NCBI GenBank assembly: GCA_016630905.1
Contig: WBMQ01000003.1
Coordinates: forward strand, 1,426,001 to 1,490,000
Origin: Capillidium heterosporum
Lineage: Eukaryota; Entomophthoromycota; Entomophthoromycetes; Entomophthorales; Capillidiaceae
Length of the DNA: 64,000 bases
Reading direction: 5' to 3'
Numbering within the stretch: position 1 is the first letter of the stretch; every line of letters begins with the position of its first letter. This document shows positions 24,042 through 34,571 of this stretch, in pieces. The position numbers and the translations under genes were made by a program. The notes under the pieces are model-generated. The model was not told the origin of the DNA. It saw nothing but the letters and a program-made list of their open reading frames with translations, and did no database searches.

Positions 24042-25380
24042 ATGCCTGAAAATACCTCCCCCTACCAGCAAAAATTTAAAGATCCCTTGAGTAGAGTCGA
24101 CAACTTCTGTATTATCGAATCTACATTACGAGGTAACTTGAAAAGTTTACCTACACTTACTAACTTTAAAATATAGAGGGTGAACAGTTCGCCAATGCCT
24201 TCTTCACAACCGAAAAGAAAATCGAGATCGCCAAAGCTCTAGATGATTTTGGTGTAGACTACATCGAGTTGACGTCGCCTGCCGCCTCTGAGCAATCTAG
24301 GGCCGACTGTGAAGCCATCTGCAAGTTAGGCCTCAAAGCCAAGATTTTGACCCACGTGAGATGCCACATGGATGATGCTAAACTCGCTATAGATACCGGT
24401 ATGCATTATTTCCAACCTACAGTCTACTTAAGCATTTATTATATTTAGGTGTGGACGGTCTAGACGTCGTAATTGGTACCTCGAGCCTGTTACGTGAGTT
24501 CTCGCATGGTAAGGACATGGACCAAGTCACCAAGCAGGCCATCGAAGTGGTCAGCTACATTAAATCCAAAGGAGTGGAAGTCAGATTCTCCAGTGAGGAT
24601 TCCTTCCGTTCCGATTTGGTCGATCTCCTCAACATCTACAAAGCAGTCGACAAGGTAACCTCCCTCAATAGTTTTATAAGTACTAAGCCGTAGTTATAGA
24701 TCGGAGTCAACCGGGTAGGTATTGCCGATACAGTCGGGTGCGCCAATCCACGCCAAGTCTACGATCTGGTAAAGACGTTACGCGGCGTCGTCAAATGCGA
24801 TATCGAGTGCCACTTTCACGACGACACGGGGTGCTCCATTGCCAATGCCTTCTCGGCCTTAGAAGCTGGCGCTACCCACATCGACACCTCGGTCCTAGGT
24901 ATAGGTGAACGTAATGGTATTACCCCCTTAGGTGGCTTGATGGCCCGTATGTACGTAGCCAATAGGGACTACATCACCTCCAAGTACAAACTGCACAAAT
25001 TGCGCGACATCGAAAATTTGGTTGCTGAAGCGGTTGAAATCCAAGTCCCCTTTAATAACTACATAACTGGGTACTGTGCCTTCACTCATAAAGCTGGTAT
25101 CCATGCTAAGGCTATCTTGAACAACCCTAGTACTTATGAGATCTTGAAGCCGGAAGACTTTGGTATGGAGCGCTATGTCAGTATTGGGCATCGATTAACT
25201 GGTTGGAACGCCGTCAAGAATCGGGCTAGTCAGCTCAGGTTAGATTTAACCGACGAACAGATCAAGGAAGTTACCGCCAAGATTAAGCTGTTGGCTGATA
25301 TAAGACCCCAGAGTATTGAGAGTGTTGATACTATTTTGCGGGAGTTCCATGAACGTTGCTCGACCCCCATTCCTAGCTAG
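24042..25380 (+). CDS. Homocitrate synthase (alpha-aminoadipate lysine pathway)
   Basis: Condenses acetyl-CoA with 2-oxoglutarate to homocitrate, the first step of fungal lysine synthesis (LYS20/LYS21 type). Four exons read cleanly: 24042-24132, 24177-24398, 24449-24654 and 24700-25380. Visible motifs: [17 protein letters not shown] at the start of the TIM barrel (Arg and Glu of the active site), [44 protein letters not shown] with metal-binding His residues, [14 protein letters not shown], and [11 protein letters not shown]. About 390 residues, slightly shorter than the roughly 420-430 of yeast enzymes. All splice junctions fall in frame and no frame break is present. No mitochondrial presequence is obvious. 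Confidence 0.95.
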
Positions 25381-25771
25381 GTTAATGAACTTAGATTTTG
25401 AATGTATTTCTATATTAGTATAAACAATAAACTCTATCCTTCTATCACCGAGTTGTAATAAGCTATATTGATGTGAGGACATTTGTAGGTATCAGTGTAT
25501 AGCTATATTTATATATCCATACATGCTATCTTGAACATACACTGTGTATATTCACTTTGACACCATATATATATAATTTTATTGAATTTATATGTCTTAC
25601 CTTTTGATAAAAGATCCACAAATCTTTATATATAGTTGAAATATAGACAGCTAAAAGCATTTATAGAATTGTAATTTTAAAGAACACAACCGTATATAAC
25701 ATTATTTAATTGATAAATTTAAACTAATATATAAAAGCTTTTAAGTACCTTTGGCTTTCCAAATCTAAAGC
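25381..25771. other. Intergenic spacer between convergent genes
   Basis: About 390 bp, extremely AT-rich with many TATATA stretches, between the 3' ends of homocitrate synthase and the lipid kinase. Likely holds both polyadenylation regions; nothing else recognised. Confidence 0.5.
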
Positions 25772-27149
25772 TCAATCTTGATAATCTCTAGCAACTCTAG
25801 ATTTCTCCAACGAATTGGCTTTGACCCAAATCTTCCTATACAGTTTGAAATGTAGGCTTTTTGGTTTATAAAGCTTAAAGAACTCCCCATCCACCATAGC
25901 GCATGTCAAGTTGGATTCTTTAGGTACGTTAGGTCGAAAGAATTTACGAAATCTGGAACGATCGTAGTGAAGTGGGGCTGCCTCCTCTCTAAAGTTCAAA
26001 GTAACTTGATTTTCAAACTGACCTACTTGAAGTACAGGCTCACTTCGATCGGGTAACTGTAGCTTGATGTAGTCACGCATGGATGCGATGGCGAAGATTT
26101 CTAGTTTGGAATCGTTGGTAGACTGTTGAGTCCATTTCTGCTTATCGGTCTCGTTACTACGGTTACGGATGTGAGGTAACCGTTCCTTACTCTGTGTTAA
26201 ATTGGGTTTCTCGTTAGCTTCCTGCCACAGATCGATATCACGGGACCAGATGCGTGGGATGTTTTGGATGATGAACTCGATAGCTTGGCCGTAGAAGGTA
26301 GGTATGGTACCGTCTTCAGATTTCTTGCCGGCATCAGAATCGCTAAGCGGTTTACACTGCAACACCTCTTTACCACTGCTGTTACTTAAGCTTTGCAACT
26401 GATTGGTAACTGAAGGGAACTTACGGAAGGCCACCCATTTTATGGATTCGACGAGGTAGGTGAAGAAGTTGAGGAACCTGGATTCTTTCCTGTGGACTTC
26501 GAACCCCGATCCGACGAAACCCTGTACCCCTAAAGCTAAGTAAACGCACATCTTACGGTTTAACGATGTTACTTTTTCAGTTTTCTTGCCTTTGGGTTGG
26601 ACTTCTTCAATGTATCCTTGATCATAGGTCTCGAACTGACAATCCCATACATCCAGCTCAACTAAATTGGATTCCTCCTCCAGCCTTTCCAAGATCAATT
26701 TTTCTAAAAGCTGGCAATTGGGACCTACTATATCAGCTTCGCTAAACGTCTTACCCCAGCCTAAAGCTTGTGAAAAGTCGTTCCCAGTGCCGAACGGTAG
26801 GACAGCTAAATATTAATCTATCGATGTCGATCTTGAAGTCCACCAAGGTTTCGATGATACCTACTATGGTGCCATCACCACCCCCACTCCAGACGTGCAG
26901 TTCTTTACTTTGGTCATCAGTATTCTGTTGGAGGTAAAGTAAGTAGTTCAATCCAGTCTGTAAGTTAGCTTTGTCGGTGATGTTGTAGATCTGTACTTGG
27001 GTGGTTAGGTCAGCTTTCAACCTGAAATGCTGGAAGGTAAGTTCACTAAGTTGGGATCCTTTCTTATCCCCTGATTTCGGATTCACGAACAGGAACACAT
27101 ACTTCTTGATGACTACCAAACCTTGCTTCGAACCTTCGTTTCGTTCCAT
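25772..27149 (-). CDS. Diacylglycerol kinase catalytic-domain protein, frame interrupted once
   Basis: Phosphorylates a lipid hydroxyl (diacylglycerol or related) with ATP. The N-terminal frame has FLFVNPKSGDKKG and the glycine loop SGGGDGTIVG. After a +1 change at about 26804 the sequence continues with LPFGTGNDFSQALGWG, the second hallmark of the family, so the break falls inside the ATP-binding fold. Dropping one T after AGC gives LIFSVLPFGTGND. The second part (25772-26750) has ALGVQGFVGSGFEVHRKESR and ends with MVDGEFF, consistent with a diacylglycerol kinase accessory domain. Total about 459 residues, intronless. No C1 zinc finger, so it differs from typical animal enzymes. Confidence 0.85.
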
Positions 27150-27511
27150 AGTATATTTCTAAAGAGTTTGAATGCCTTATGTCATGCCGTCTATTTTTAT
27201 AGTAGTTGTTTGTATCTTGGTTGAAATGATGTTTTGATGATCGTCTAATTAACTTGGCTCAAATTGGCTTAAACTTCAAGAGAATATACCTTATTTAGAA
27301 ACATATTTTATCATAATGATGCTAATTTCGTAGCTCCAGAGATCCAATTTTTCATGAAACTTGATCAAGCCTTCAAGGTCAATGTAAGTTGGATCTATTG
27401 ACATCATACACGATAATAAAAGGCTACCTTTATATAAGACAGGTGCCCCAGCTGTCTAAATTTTTATAGTAATTAAATTAACTTTTGCAGCAATTATATT
27501 AAACATCGAAG
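27150..27511. other. Divergent promoter region
   Basis: About 360 bp shared upstream region of the lipid kinase (minus) and DUF1206 protein (plus). A TATA-like TTTATATAAG occurs near 27430. No other feature recognised. Confidence 0.45.
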
Positions 27512-28496
27512 ATGCAGGTCGACAATAACAACACAATCAAAAGTAAATTCGATACCCTCAGCTACAAATTCTTCTACCCAAGTGGCGTAACGAAGCACAA
27601 AACCTTGGTAATCTGGTTAGGTAGGATAGGCTTCCTATCAAAAGGTATAGTGTATTTAATTTTAGGTGTGCTGATCTGTATATCCTCCCAACAACTACCA
27701 ACTCCCGAAGGTACAGTCGACAACGAATCCCCACAAACGGTTTTCATACTGCTGGCGGGAGTACAAGGCATAGGCATCCCTCTACTTGTTATTTTAGCAG
27801 CAGGATTGCTATTTTATTCAATGTGGAGGTTTGTAGAATGTATCTTTGGTCAAGGATCCGACAAAAATTACTCCAAGTTAAAGAACTTTTTCAAATATAG
27901 ACTGTCTCCTTTCGTCTCGGGTGCTGTCTACTGCTCCTACCTAAGCTATATAGTCAAAGCAATCGTACAGTTAAAATTGGAGAATAAGAATAACAGTGAA
28001 GTATCGACATCCGACAACTGCTTCCCAAACTGTTACAACACTACTGACCTAGGCCGTGCCTTCATCATAATAGTTGGGATCGCCTTTCTAATAGCTACCA
28101 TCACCCAACTCATCCCAGCCTTAACTGGAAGTTTCTATTTAGATCTAAATACCGATACCAAGCCTAAATTGGTTCGGTATATCGTCCATGGTCTAGGTCA
28201 TCTAGGCTTTTTGGGTAGGGCTGGTGTCTTTCTGTTAGTAGCTACCTTGATGTTCAAAGCTTCTTCCGATGACGTCGACAGTTCCAAATATACAGTTTCA
28301 GTGGCCTTAAACCAGCTTCGAGATAGTCAAGTTTCCTAGGGCGTTCCTATTTATATTGGGATTGCTATTATGCTGCTTTGGAGTCTTCGCAATTATTAAT
28401 ATGAAATTCAAGTATTTTCCTTCTCGACCTCATTCCGGTAAACATCCTAGATCCAAGTCTCTTGTCGAAGAGGACGATATGAGTTTGAACGTCTAA
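27512..28496 (+). CDS. DUF1206-family multi-spanning membrane protein, frame interrupted once
   Basis: Three repeats of a two-helix unit typical of DUF1206: LGRIGFLSKGIVYLILGVLI, then a second unit with YRLSPFVSGAVYCSYLSYIVKA, then LGHLGFLGRAGVFLLVATLM. The final helix of the third unit lies in the +1 frame: the first frame stops at a TAG right after TCC at 28334-28336, and from 28338 the sequence reads RAFLFILGLLLCCFGVFAI, followed by a basic tail ending at 28496. About 327 residues, intronless. The family is best known from bacteria and its function is not established. A single extra T at 28337 explains the break. Localisation to a membrane is clear; role unknown. Confidence 0.8.
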
Positions 28497-28626
28497 GTCT
28501 TTCATTATTTCGATATTGACATCTACTAACTTCAGCCTAAAACAGTGTATATGTATTTAATAAAATATAAATGATAGAAATGATTTACTCAAATTAGTTA
28601 TTTAATCTTTAAATCCTAAACAATTT

Positions 28627-29640
28627 CTAGCAAGCATCAGTTCCTAGTTCAATGTCCCAGACGCTAAGGTGGGGAGAAACCGTTAGCCAAGGTACGTGGG
28701 AGTTGGAGCAATTGGAATCTTCCATATAGTCGGTACCGCAGACGTAGGTCTTATCATGGTATATGTACATCTCGGTGAAGGTGTGTCTGTACCCAGCGAA
28801 CATAGGGGGCATGTGCGGTATGACATCTCTAGAGTTGACAATTCGGGTGATGGTGGTGTCTAAAGAATTGTACCACTGGGAAAACTCAAAGTTACCGACT
28901 CTAGGCTGACCGTAAGTGAAGGTACTAATCTTGTTCCAACTCAAGCCCTCTTGCTCCTGCTCCAAGTATACGGAAGTCAATAAGGCTAGCGCTCCACCCA
29001 AAGAGTGACCAGTGACTACGACGTCGTACTCTTTGTACTTGGGATCCTTTCTCAAACTGGCGATGGCCGGGTTGAACTGGAACTGTAAGCTATCGGCCAT
29101 ATCCTTGATACCATGGTGAACTTCACCATCCTTTACCTTGTTGAATGGAGTCTTGTCCATGCGGAAGTTCTGAACCCAATTCTCCAAGTTCACCGAGCCA
29201 CGGAACGCTAAAACTATTTGATGCTCTACCTCATCCAGGTAAATGACAGCCTTAGTTTGATATTTCTGGTCGTGCAGAATGCGATGTAACTTCAACCTAC
29301 TACCTAACTTCCTACAGTGCTTACAGGTCCAATTCACCAACGCCTCATCAGAACAGTAGGTGGTACCAGATATCAATGCGTTGTAATAGCTTGACTGTAC
29401 AGACCCTGGCTTGGTATTACGGACCTCCATTCGCATTCCAGCAACAAACTCACTCTCTTTTTCGGTTTCGTTCAGTTTGCGGGTGTAATCATCCAGGCTA
29501 CCAATCGTCATGCCGTAGTAGGGATCGTCTTGGATGGATGGATTGGATTTGGTAAAGTCGATATTGTTGCAATCGTTGCATTCGTGACTTAGTGCGGCGG
29601 CCAGTAGTAGTCCGAAGGTAAACAATATATTTTTCAACAT
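28627..29640 (-). CDS. Secreted class 3 lipase, paralog 4
   Basis: Intact 337-residue intronless frame. Signal peptide MLKNILFTFGLLLAAALS, then IDFTKSNPSIQDDPYYG, NETEKESEF, WTCKHC, VLAFRGSVNLENW, elbow GHSLGGALALL, acid residue in NSRDVIPHMPP, and VSPHLSVWDIELG with the catalytic His. This copy shows the family layout most plainly and served as the template for judging the others. Secreted ester hydrolase. A TATATAAA element lies 54 bp upstream. Confidence 0.93.
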   Translation of the reverse strand: MLKNILFTFGLLLAAALSHECNDCNNIDFTKSNPSIQDDPYYGMTIGSLDDYTRKLNETEKESEFVAGMRMEVRNTKPGSVQSSYYNALISGTTYCSDEALVNWTCKHCRKLGSRLKLHRILHDQKYQTKAVIYLDEVEHQIVLAFRGSVNLENWVQNFRMDKTPFNKVKDGEVHHGIKDMADSLQFQFNPAIASLRKDPKYKEYDVVVTGHSLGGALALLTSVYLEQEQEGLSWNKISTFTYGQPRVGNFEFSQWYNSLDTTITRIVNSRDVIPHMPPMFAGYRHTFTEMYIYHDKTYVCGTDYMEDSNCSNSHVPWLTVSPHLSVWDIELGTDAC

Positions 29641-29693
29641 TGTATTATGCGTAATCTAGTGTTGTTGTCCAGCATCTCTTAGGGTAAACTGGG

Positions 29694-29701
29694 TTTATAT
29701 A
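29694..29701 (-). promoter_or_regulatory. TATA box of lipase 4
   Basis: TATATAAA on the minus strand, about 54 bp upstream of the ATG at 29638-29640, the same spacing as in the GH20 genes. Confidence 0.6.
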
Positions 29702-31157
29702 TGGAAATAGATGATTTAAAAATACAAAGTAAGGCCCGTTTCCACTAGGTATCTCTATGTATAAATGGGATCCGAAATGTACTTTTGGTTATTTTTAGTT
29801 AGCTCAGCAGATGCAAATGTACATTAGAGTTCTATCTCAGATCTCGCCCGACCTTTCATCTGATACTGAAATTAATAAAACAGCCTTTAACAACTTTCCC
29901 ACGGTCCCTCCGTGCAGTTGCCATTCGTAATTCTTAATTAAGAACAGTTTGCTAGTAGTATATGTTTTTAATATACTCTATAAGGATATGTATTACTGCT
30001 TTAGGTAAATTGACTATCCTTTACTATGTACTTGGCTAAATTACAAGTTTTGAATGGACCATTAACCATTTAATTTTAGAAAGCTGGATGAATAGTGGGA
30101 AGGGGCTTTGATGCAAAATCAACATTTACACTTCTAATATCTCTTATTGCCTGATGTTGGATAGGGTACTCATAGACTTTACAAGTCCTCAAAGCTGAGA
30201 AAATACCAAAAGTTATTAATACTTCACCAGGACCTAATTAATAAGACGTGTTCCAAATACAAGATCTGTTAAGCCTTTATGTATAGTTCTTTTACTAAAT
30301 ATGACGGGTGTTTTTCCTTGGAAGGGTTCATTTATTTTGCTAAATGTAAAAGATTTATCTCATTTCAAGTAATTTGGAATTGAAGAGCCAAGGGTTGAAA
30401 GGACTACTACTGGCATAGAGGCTTGCACGACTCTTATGTATTTCAATGATCAAAAAACATTCTTCAAGAGCTATTTAATAAGTTGATGGCTATTTTTTTA
30501 GTTAAAAATCAAAGCTTCGGATCAGTTATAAGTTTTGAGTTTACATTCAACTTGTAGCTCTAGAGCTTATAAGCTGCAAAAATAGCTGATAAAGCTCGCA
30601 ACAATAGTAAATTAAATATATAAAGGTAATAGAGGTAATAAATTTTTATAAGATAACGTATGCCAAAAACATACTATAATTTAAGTTTGGATTTGGTATG
30701 TATTTATAACTTGACCCATCAGAACAATCGTTTTAAGACAATTGATAATAAAGGATAAAAGTCCTACAGATCGACATCCAAGTAAGGTATTTATAAATAG
30801 AAACTACAATACTAGAGGGTGTGAAAATTTTGAAATCCAGCTTGAATCAATCCCAAAAGCAAAAAGGCTGACAAAACAAAATCTTAGGTAGTATGGAAAC
30901 AGTTGACATACTAGAAAAAAGGAACATATTAAGCTTAAATGAAGTTATAAGATATGCATTAGCTATTAGTGTAAAATTTAAAACAGTATTGACGAGCTGA
31001 TAAATCTCTTAAAACTGATTCTAAATTCAAATATAAAGTACGAAAAATACTGTAGCTGAATTTACCTGGGTTTGTACTTGAGTGCTGCCTATCGTATAGC
31101 ATACTAACCACTAACTTTGAACATTAGATATCTCAATGGTTCAAAAATGTTTAATAA
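29702..31157. other. Intergenic spacer
   Basis: About 1.45 kb AT-rich spacer. A short perfect hairpin, CACGG-TCCCT-CCGTG, lies near 29900-29914. No gene recognised. Confidence 0.45.
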
Positions 31158-32050
31158 TTAAAGGAAGTTAATAACGATGCCAAATCCCAAATTAATAAAG
31201 ACTCCAAATAGGATGCCCAACCTATACCCGTTGGAAAAAGTATCTATATAGAGGAAGAACAGAGCGAGGAAGGATAGGAAAAAACCAATACACAGACCAA
31301 TTAAAAGTTGATACCCTGCAAAGTTGCTGCCCAAATTTTGGTTGTTCAAGGTGTTATCAATCCAAGCCTCTTCCAACTGCAACGCCCTATTTTCAATAGC
31401 ATCTTGCTCATTTTCTTCCAAATTGGAATTTAAAGTCGCCGGATTAAGCTGGTTGAAGTTAAGTTGACGAAATTGCTGCCGTAACTGGTCTATTTCCTCC
31501 AGACTGAAACCAGAAGGCTTCTAACCGATCGAACCCCGTTAATGTGGGTAGTTGTTGTAGCTAAAGTTAATTGTAGTGGAAATGAAAATATAGAAATTAA
31601 TAAGTAATAGTAGTAAAAAGTTACTTGACTTTCTTCGCTTGAACTCTCTTGCTCCAATATCAAGCAATGGAATAAAATTGGGTTGTTGCTAGTGCTGCCT
31701 ATTGTAGGATTATTAATAGTTGAAGACGAAGTTGTACCGTAACCAGCAATCTCTACTTCTTCTTGGCTTTGAGTTTGCCTTTTATTATCGTCGATTAATT
31801 GATAGATAGGTAACGTATCCTTGGGCAATTTACCACTGAAGATTAGCTTTAACTTTGTCGGTATAAGAGCTGGGTTGTAGAGCCTTATTATTTCCTTCTT
31901 TATCGATAAAATTGTCGTTGATGCATTGGAAGAAAGGAGAAACTCCAAGTCTTGACCGGTATTAAATCGAACTTTTATGTATAGGTTTTGGAGTTCATCG
32001 ACGTTGGGTAGGCTGTCGTTTATATCGTCATTAGAAGTGCTTTGGACCAT
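31158..32050 (-). CDS. DSC E3 ligase complex subunit 3-like protein (ubiquitin-like fold plus two membrane segments), frame interrupted once
   Basis: N-terminal ubiquitin-like region (IKVRFNTGQDLEF, TTILSIKKEI, LKLIFSGKLPKDTLPI; residues about 25-95), then HCLILEQES. One intron (GTAACTTTTTA..TTAACTTTAG, about 31561-31626) is followed by TGFDRLEA, then in the +1 frame GFSLEEIDQLRQQF. FDRL..GFS..E...LR.QF is the hallmark of Dsc3 C-terminal domains. A TM pair follows (LLIGLCIGFFLSFLALFFL and LGILFGVFINLGFGIVI). In yeasts the Dsc complex acts in Golgi membrane-protein degradation and SREBP cleavage. The extra base is best placed at about 31512 (T after TTC). About 275 residues, near family size. 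Assignment rests on motif memory. Confidence 0.75.
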
Positions 32051-32219
32051 CGTTCTTTGTAAAAGTGTTGGGTTCTGTTGCTGGAGCTCAATAAATCTGG
32101 TGTCTTTACTAAGTTTTATAAATCACAGCCAACCAATTAAACTCATCAAATTCGACGAAGGAATAAAGTTGGTAAAGAGGAATTTTTGTGGACTTTGAAT
32201 TCAACAAAAGCAAGTCAAG

Positions 32220-33464
32220 ATGGGAGACGCCGGATTCTTTAGAGTATTGTTATGGTATGTGTAGGTATTTACTAATTTTTTAATAAATAGGGTACGAGTA
32301 CTGAGCAGGATAGTAGATTTACCAACAAGCAAAAGAAGCTATTGAGCAGCATGAAGTTCCCCAAAAATTTTACTAAAAAGGTAGCTTGTATATTTTCAGT
32401 TTTATTAAATAAGGTAGCTCGATATGAAGAAGGTAAACCTACCCGTTATAAAGCCTTGGGTAGGTAAAAGAGTTAAAGAGTTGATGGGTTTCGAAGATGA
32501 ATTGGTAGTGGAATATGTATTTGGTTTGTTGGAGGAAGAGGTAACTTCAGTCAATTCTTAATTACTAAACTTTTAGCAAATAAATTCTAAGCTTATATAT
32601 GCTACCTATAGAAATTCGACCCCCGTCTAGCTCAGATCAACTTGACTGGTTTCTTGGAAGATAATGCCAGCGTATTTATGAAGGAGCTTTTCACTTTACT
32701 ATTGAGTGCCCAGGAATCGGACAGCGGTATCCCTGCCTTGTTCATTGAACAGAAGAAGGAAGAGTTACGTAAAGCAAAGGTATATATATGACTTTTAAAA
32801 TTGGTTTTTAACTGGTGTCTATTTAGGTTGAAGAGATGCGAGTTGCTAATAGGGCTAAAGAATTGCTCGAGAAGGAAGAAAAGGAGAAGTTGAAAGCGCG
32901 AGCCCATTCTTCAAGATTTGATCAGGTAGATTTAGTTTATTACCTTCATTTATGCTTACAAGTGTACGCTAAAAGGATCAGAAACCCGATGTCCAGCCCA
33001 ACGACTCATCACATAAAAGCCATGCCAAAGATACCGGGCACCGTAATAGAGAGTCCCAAAATTCACCTCACCACCACCGTTCTTCTCACCGTGAGGAACG
33101 GGAGCGTCGTGACTATGATCGTGAAGAACCGTCCCGTCATCGTTCTAGCCGCAGAGATGATGAGCGATATGTTAGTCGCTATGAGGAACGCTCACACCGT
33201 GACAGTCGTGATCGGTACGAAGAGGGTAGTCGTTCAAGCCGTAGCCGTCACTACGAGGAATCAAGCCGACATGGCCGCAGTAGACGCTACGATGAAGATA
33301 GTCGATCAGGTCGTAGCCGTCACCATGAGGAAGATAATAGACCTGGTAGAGATCGTCATCATGAAGAGGGTTCTAAATCAAGTAGAGACCGTCATACTTC
33401 TTCTAGACACCGTGGTGCTGTTGAAACTGAGGAAACTGGGGATAAACGTGATGAACAGGATTGA
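32220..33464 (+). CDS. SRRM1-like PWI-domain splicing co-activator with RS/RD-rich tail
   Basis: Opens with MGDAGFFR, intron, GTSTEQDSRFTNKQKKLL, very like the start of metazoan SRRM1. The PWI domain follows (VNLPVIKPWVGKRVKELMGFEDELVVEYVF, INLTGFL, FMKELFTLLLSAQ, GIPALFIEQKKEE), then a charged coiled-coil (VANRAKELLEKEEKEKLKAR). The last exon is a roughly 160-residue tail rich in Arg, Ser, Asp, Glu and His with SRSR, RDDER and RHHEE clusters. About five introns; the first uses donor GTATTG right after FFR and another uses a GGTAG acceptor before CTCGATATG. The family binds RNA and bridges SR proteins in the nucleus. Stop TGA at 33462-33464. No frame break. Confidence 0.88.
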
Positions 33465-34046
33465 TATAAATTCAATAGCTTAGCTTACTATGCCAGAATA
33501 AAGGTCAAGTAATATATTTAAACTTATTTTCAGCATATCTTTTTTGACTATATTTTGTTAATTTTTGTATATATATGTTCTACAGTGCTTATTAATGTAA
33601 AATTCTAATTAGCTTTCTCAAGCTTATACTATTACTACATATAAAGTTGCATCTATAATAATTCTAACGACGCTTCTGTCTATAGCTTGCAATTATCCTA
33701 TATTGTTCAAATTGAGCTTAGTATAACTAACCATAGTGCCAAAGACCTACATGTTGAGAGTAAGAAACTAAATGAATTCAAATTGAAATGTTAGTATATG
33801 TCATCTTTGATGATCTAAGTCCAAGGTTACTAGATTAAACTCTAAATCATATGACAACTTTACTATGCTACAGAAGAAACATAAATAGCAAGAGTAGGAT
33901 ACAATTGGAGGAAGCTAGCTTATTGAGCTATCAATGAATTCGAAATGTAGATAAGCTAAATACTAAGCTAGTCTTATAATGTGAGGTTGAAGATTGGAAT
34001 TAAATGAATAAGGACAAAGCTATTAAATCAAAAGTTTATTAACCTT
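33465..34046. other. Intergenic spacer between convergent genes
   Basis: About 580 bp AT-rich sequence between the 3' ends of the PWI and GNAT genes. Nothing recognised. Confidence 0.5.
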
Positions 34047-34571
34047 CTAAGCAATAGGTTTAACCATAATCACATGTAAGATACCATCTTCCAAAAAGGG
34101 TTCGTTATCATCGATCCTTCCATATCCCAATTTGCCATAGAAGTTCTCTTTGTCAGCTTGAGCATGCAAAACCAACAACTTAGGTTTAGGTAGCAAAGTG
34201 CTGGAGAACTTCTCCACTTCGACCATGAGCTTCTTAGCCAAACCGTTACCACGTTGGTTGCTAAGTACAGCTAACCTACCGATCTTTGCTACTAGTTCTT
34301 TTTTCTGTTCTAAGTTGTAGGCATCATACTCCTTTACTACTAATCGAATTACCCCTACTGGTTCTTTATTTTCGCCGAGAACTACCCAGTGATGGGCTAC
34401 CTCATCATACCTAAATTAATAGTTTTAGATTTTAATAAATAGTTATGATTTTACTCAGTCTAATTCTATACTCTTGTCGACTCCCTGCTCATCGCAGAAG
34501 ACTCTGTAACGCACTTGATAGCACAACTCCCTTTCGGTTGGGTTGGTAGCTTTTAATATTTGGAACGACAT
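34047..34571 (-). CDS. GNAT-family N-acetyltransferase, extra base near the splice donor
   Basis: ATG at 34569-34571. Exon 1 encodes MSFQILKATNPTERELCYQVRYRVFCDEQGVDKSIELD, the start typical of the small GNAT group with VFxxEQG. A 45-50 nt intron ends TTTAG. Exon 2 gives YDEVAHHWVVLGE, VGVIRLVV, then the acetyl-CoA loop IGRLAVLSNQRGNGLAKKLM, VLHAQADKENFYGKLGYGR, and FLEDGILHVIM. About 155 residues, normal for the family. Splicing at the GT gives ELD-T-GA|G-YDE, one nucleotide too many. Dropping a T at 34457 gives ELDEYDEVAHHW, the usual family sequence. Substrate unknown; the motif pattern is that of ElaA-type acetyltransferases. Confidence 0.82.

Noticed and set aside
26800-26812. Intron acceptor (ATATTTAG) at the lipid kinase frame break
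   Set aside because: No matching donor leaves the conserved glycine loop and the LPFGTGND motif in register; a single extra base explains it with fewer assumptions.
32836-33483. 215-codon plus-strand frame reading through the RS-rich exon
   Set aside because: It reads the RS/RD tail out of frame and runs through a recognised intron; the spliced PWI/RS protein is the better model.
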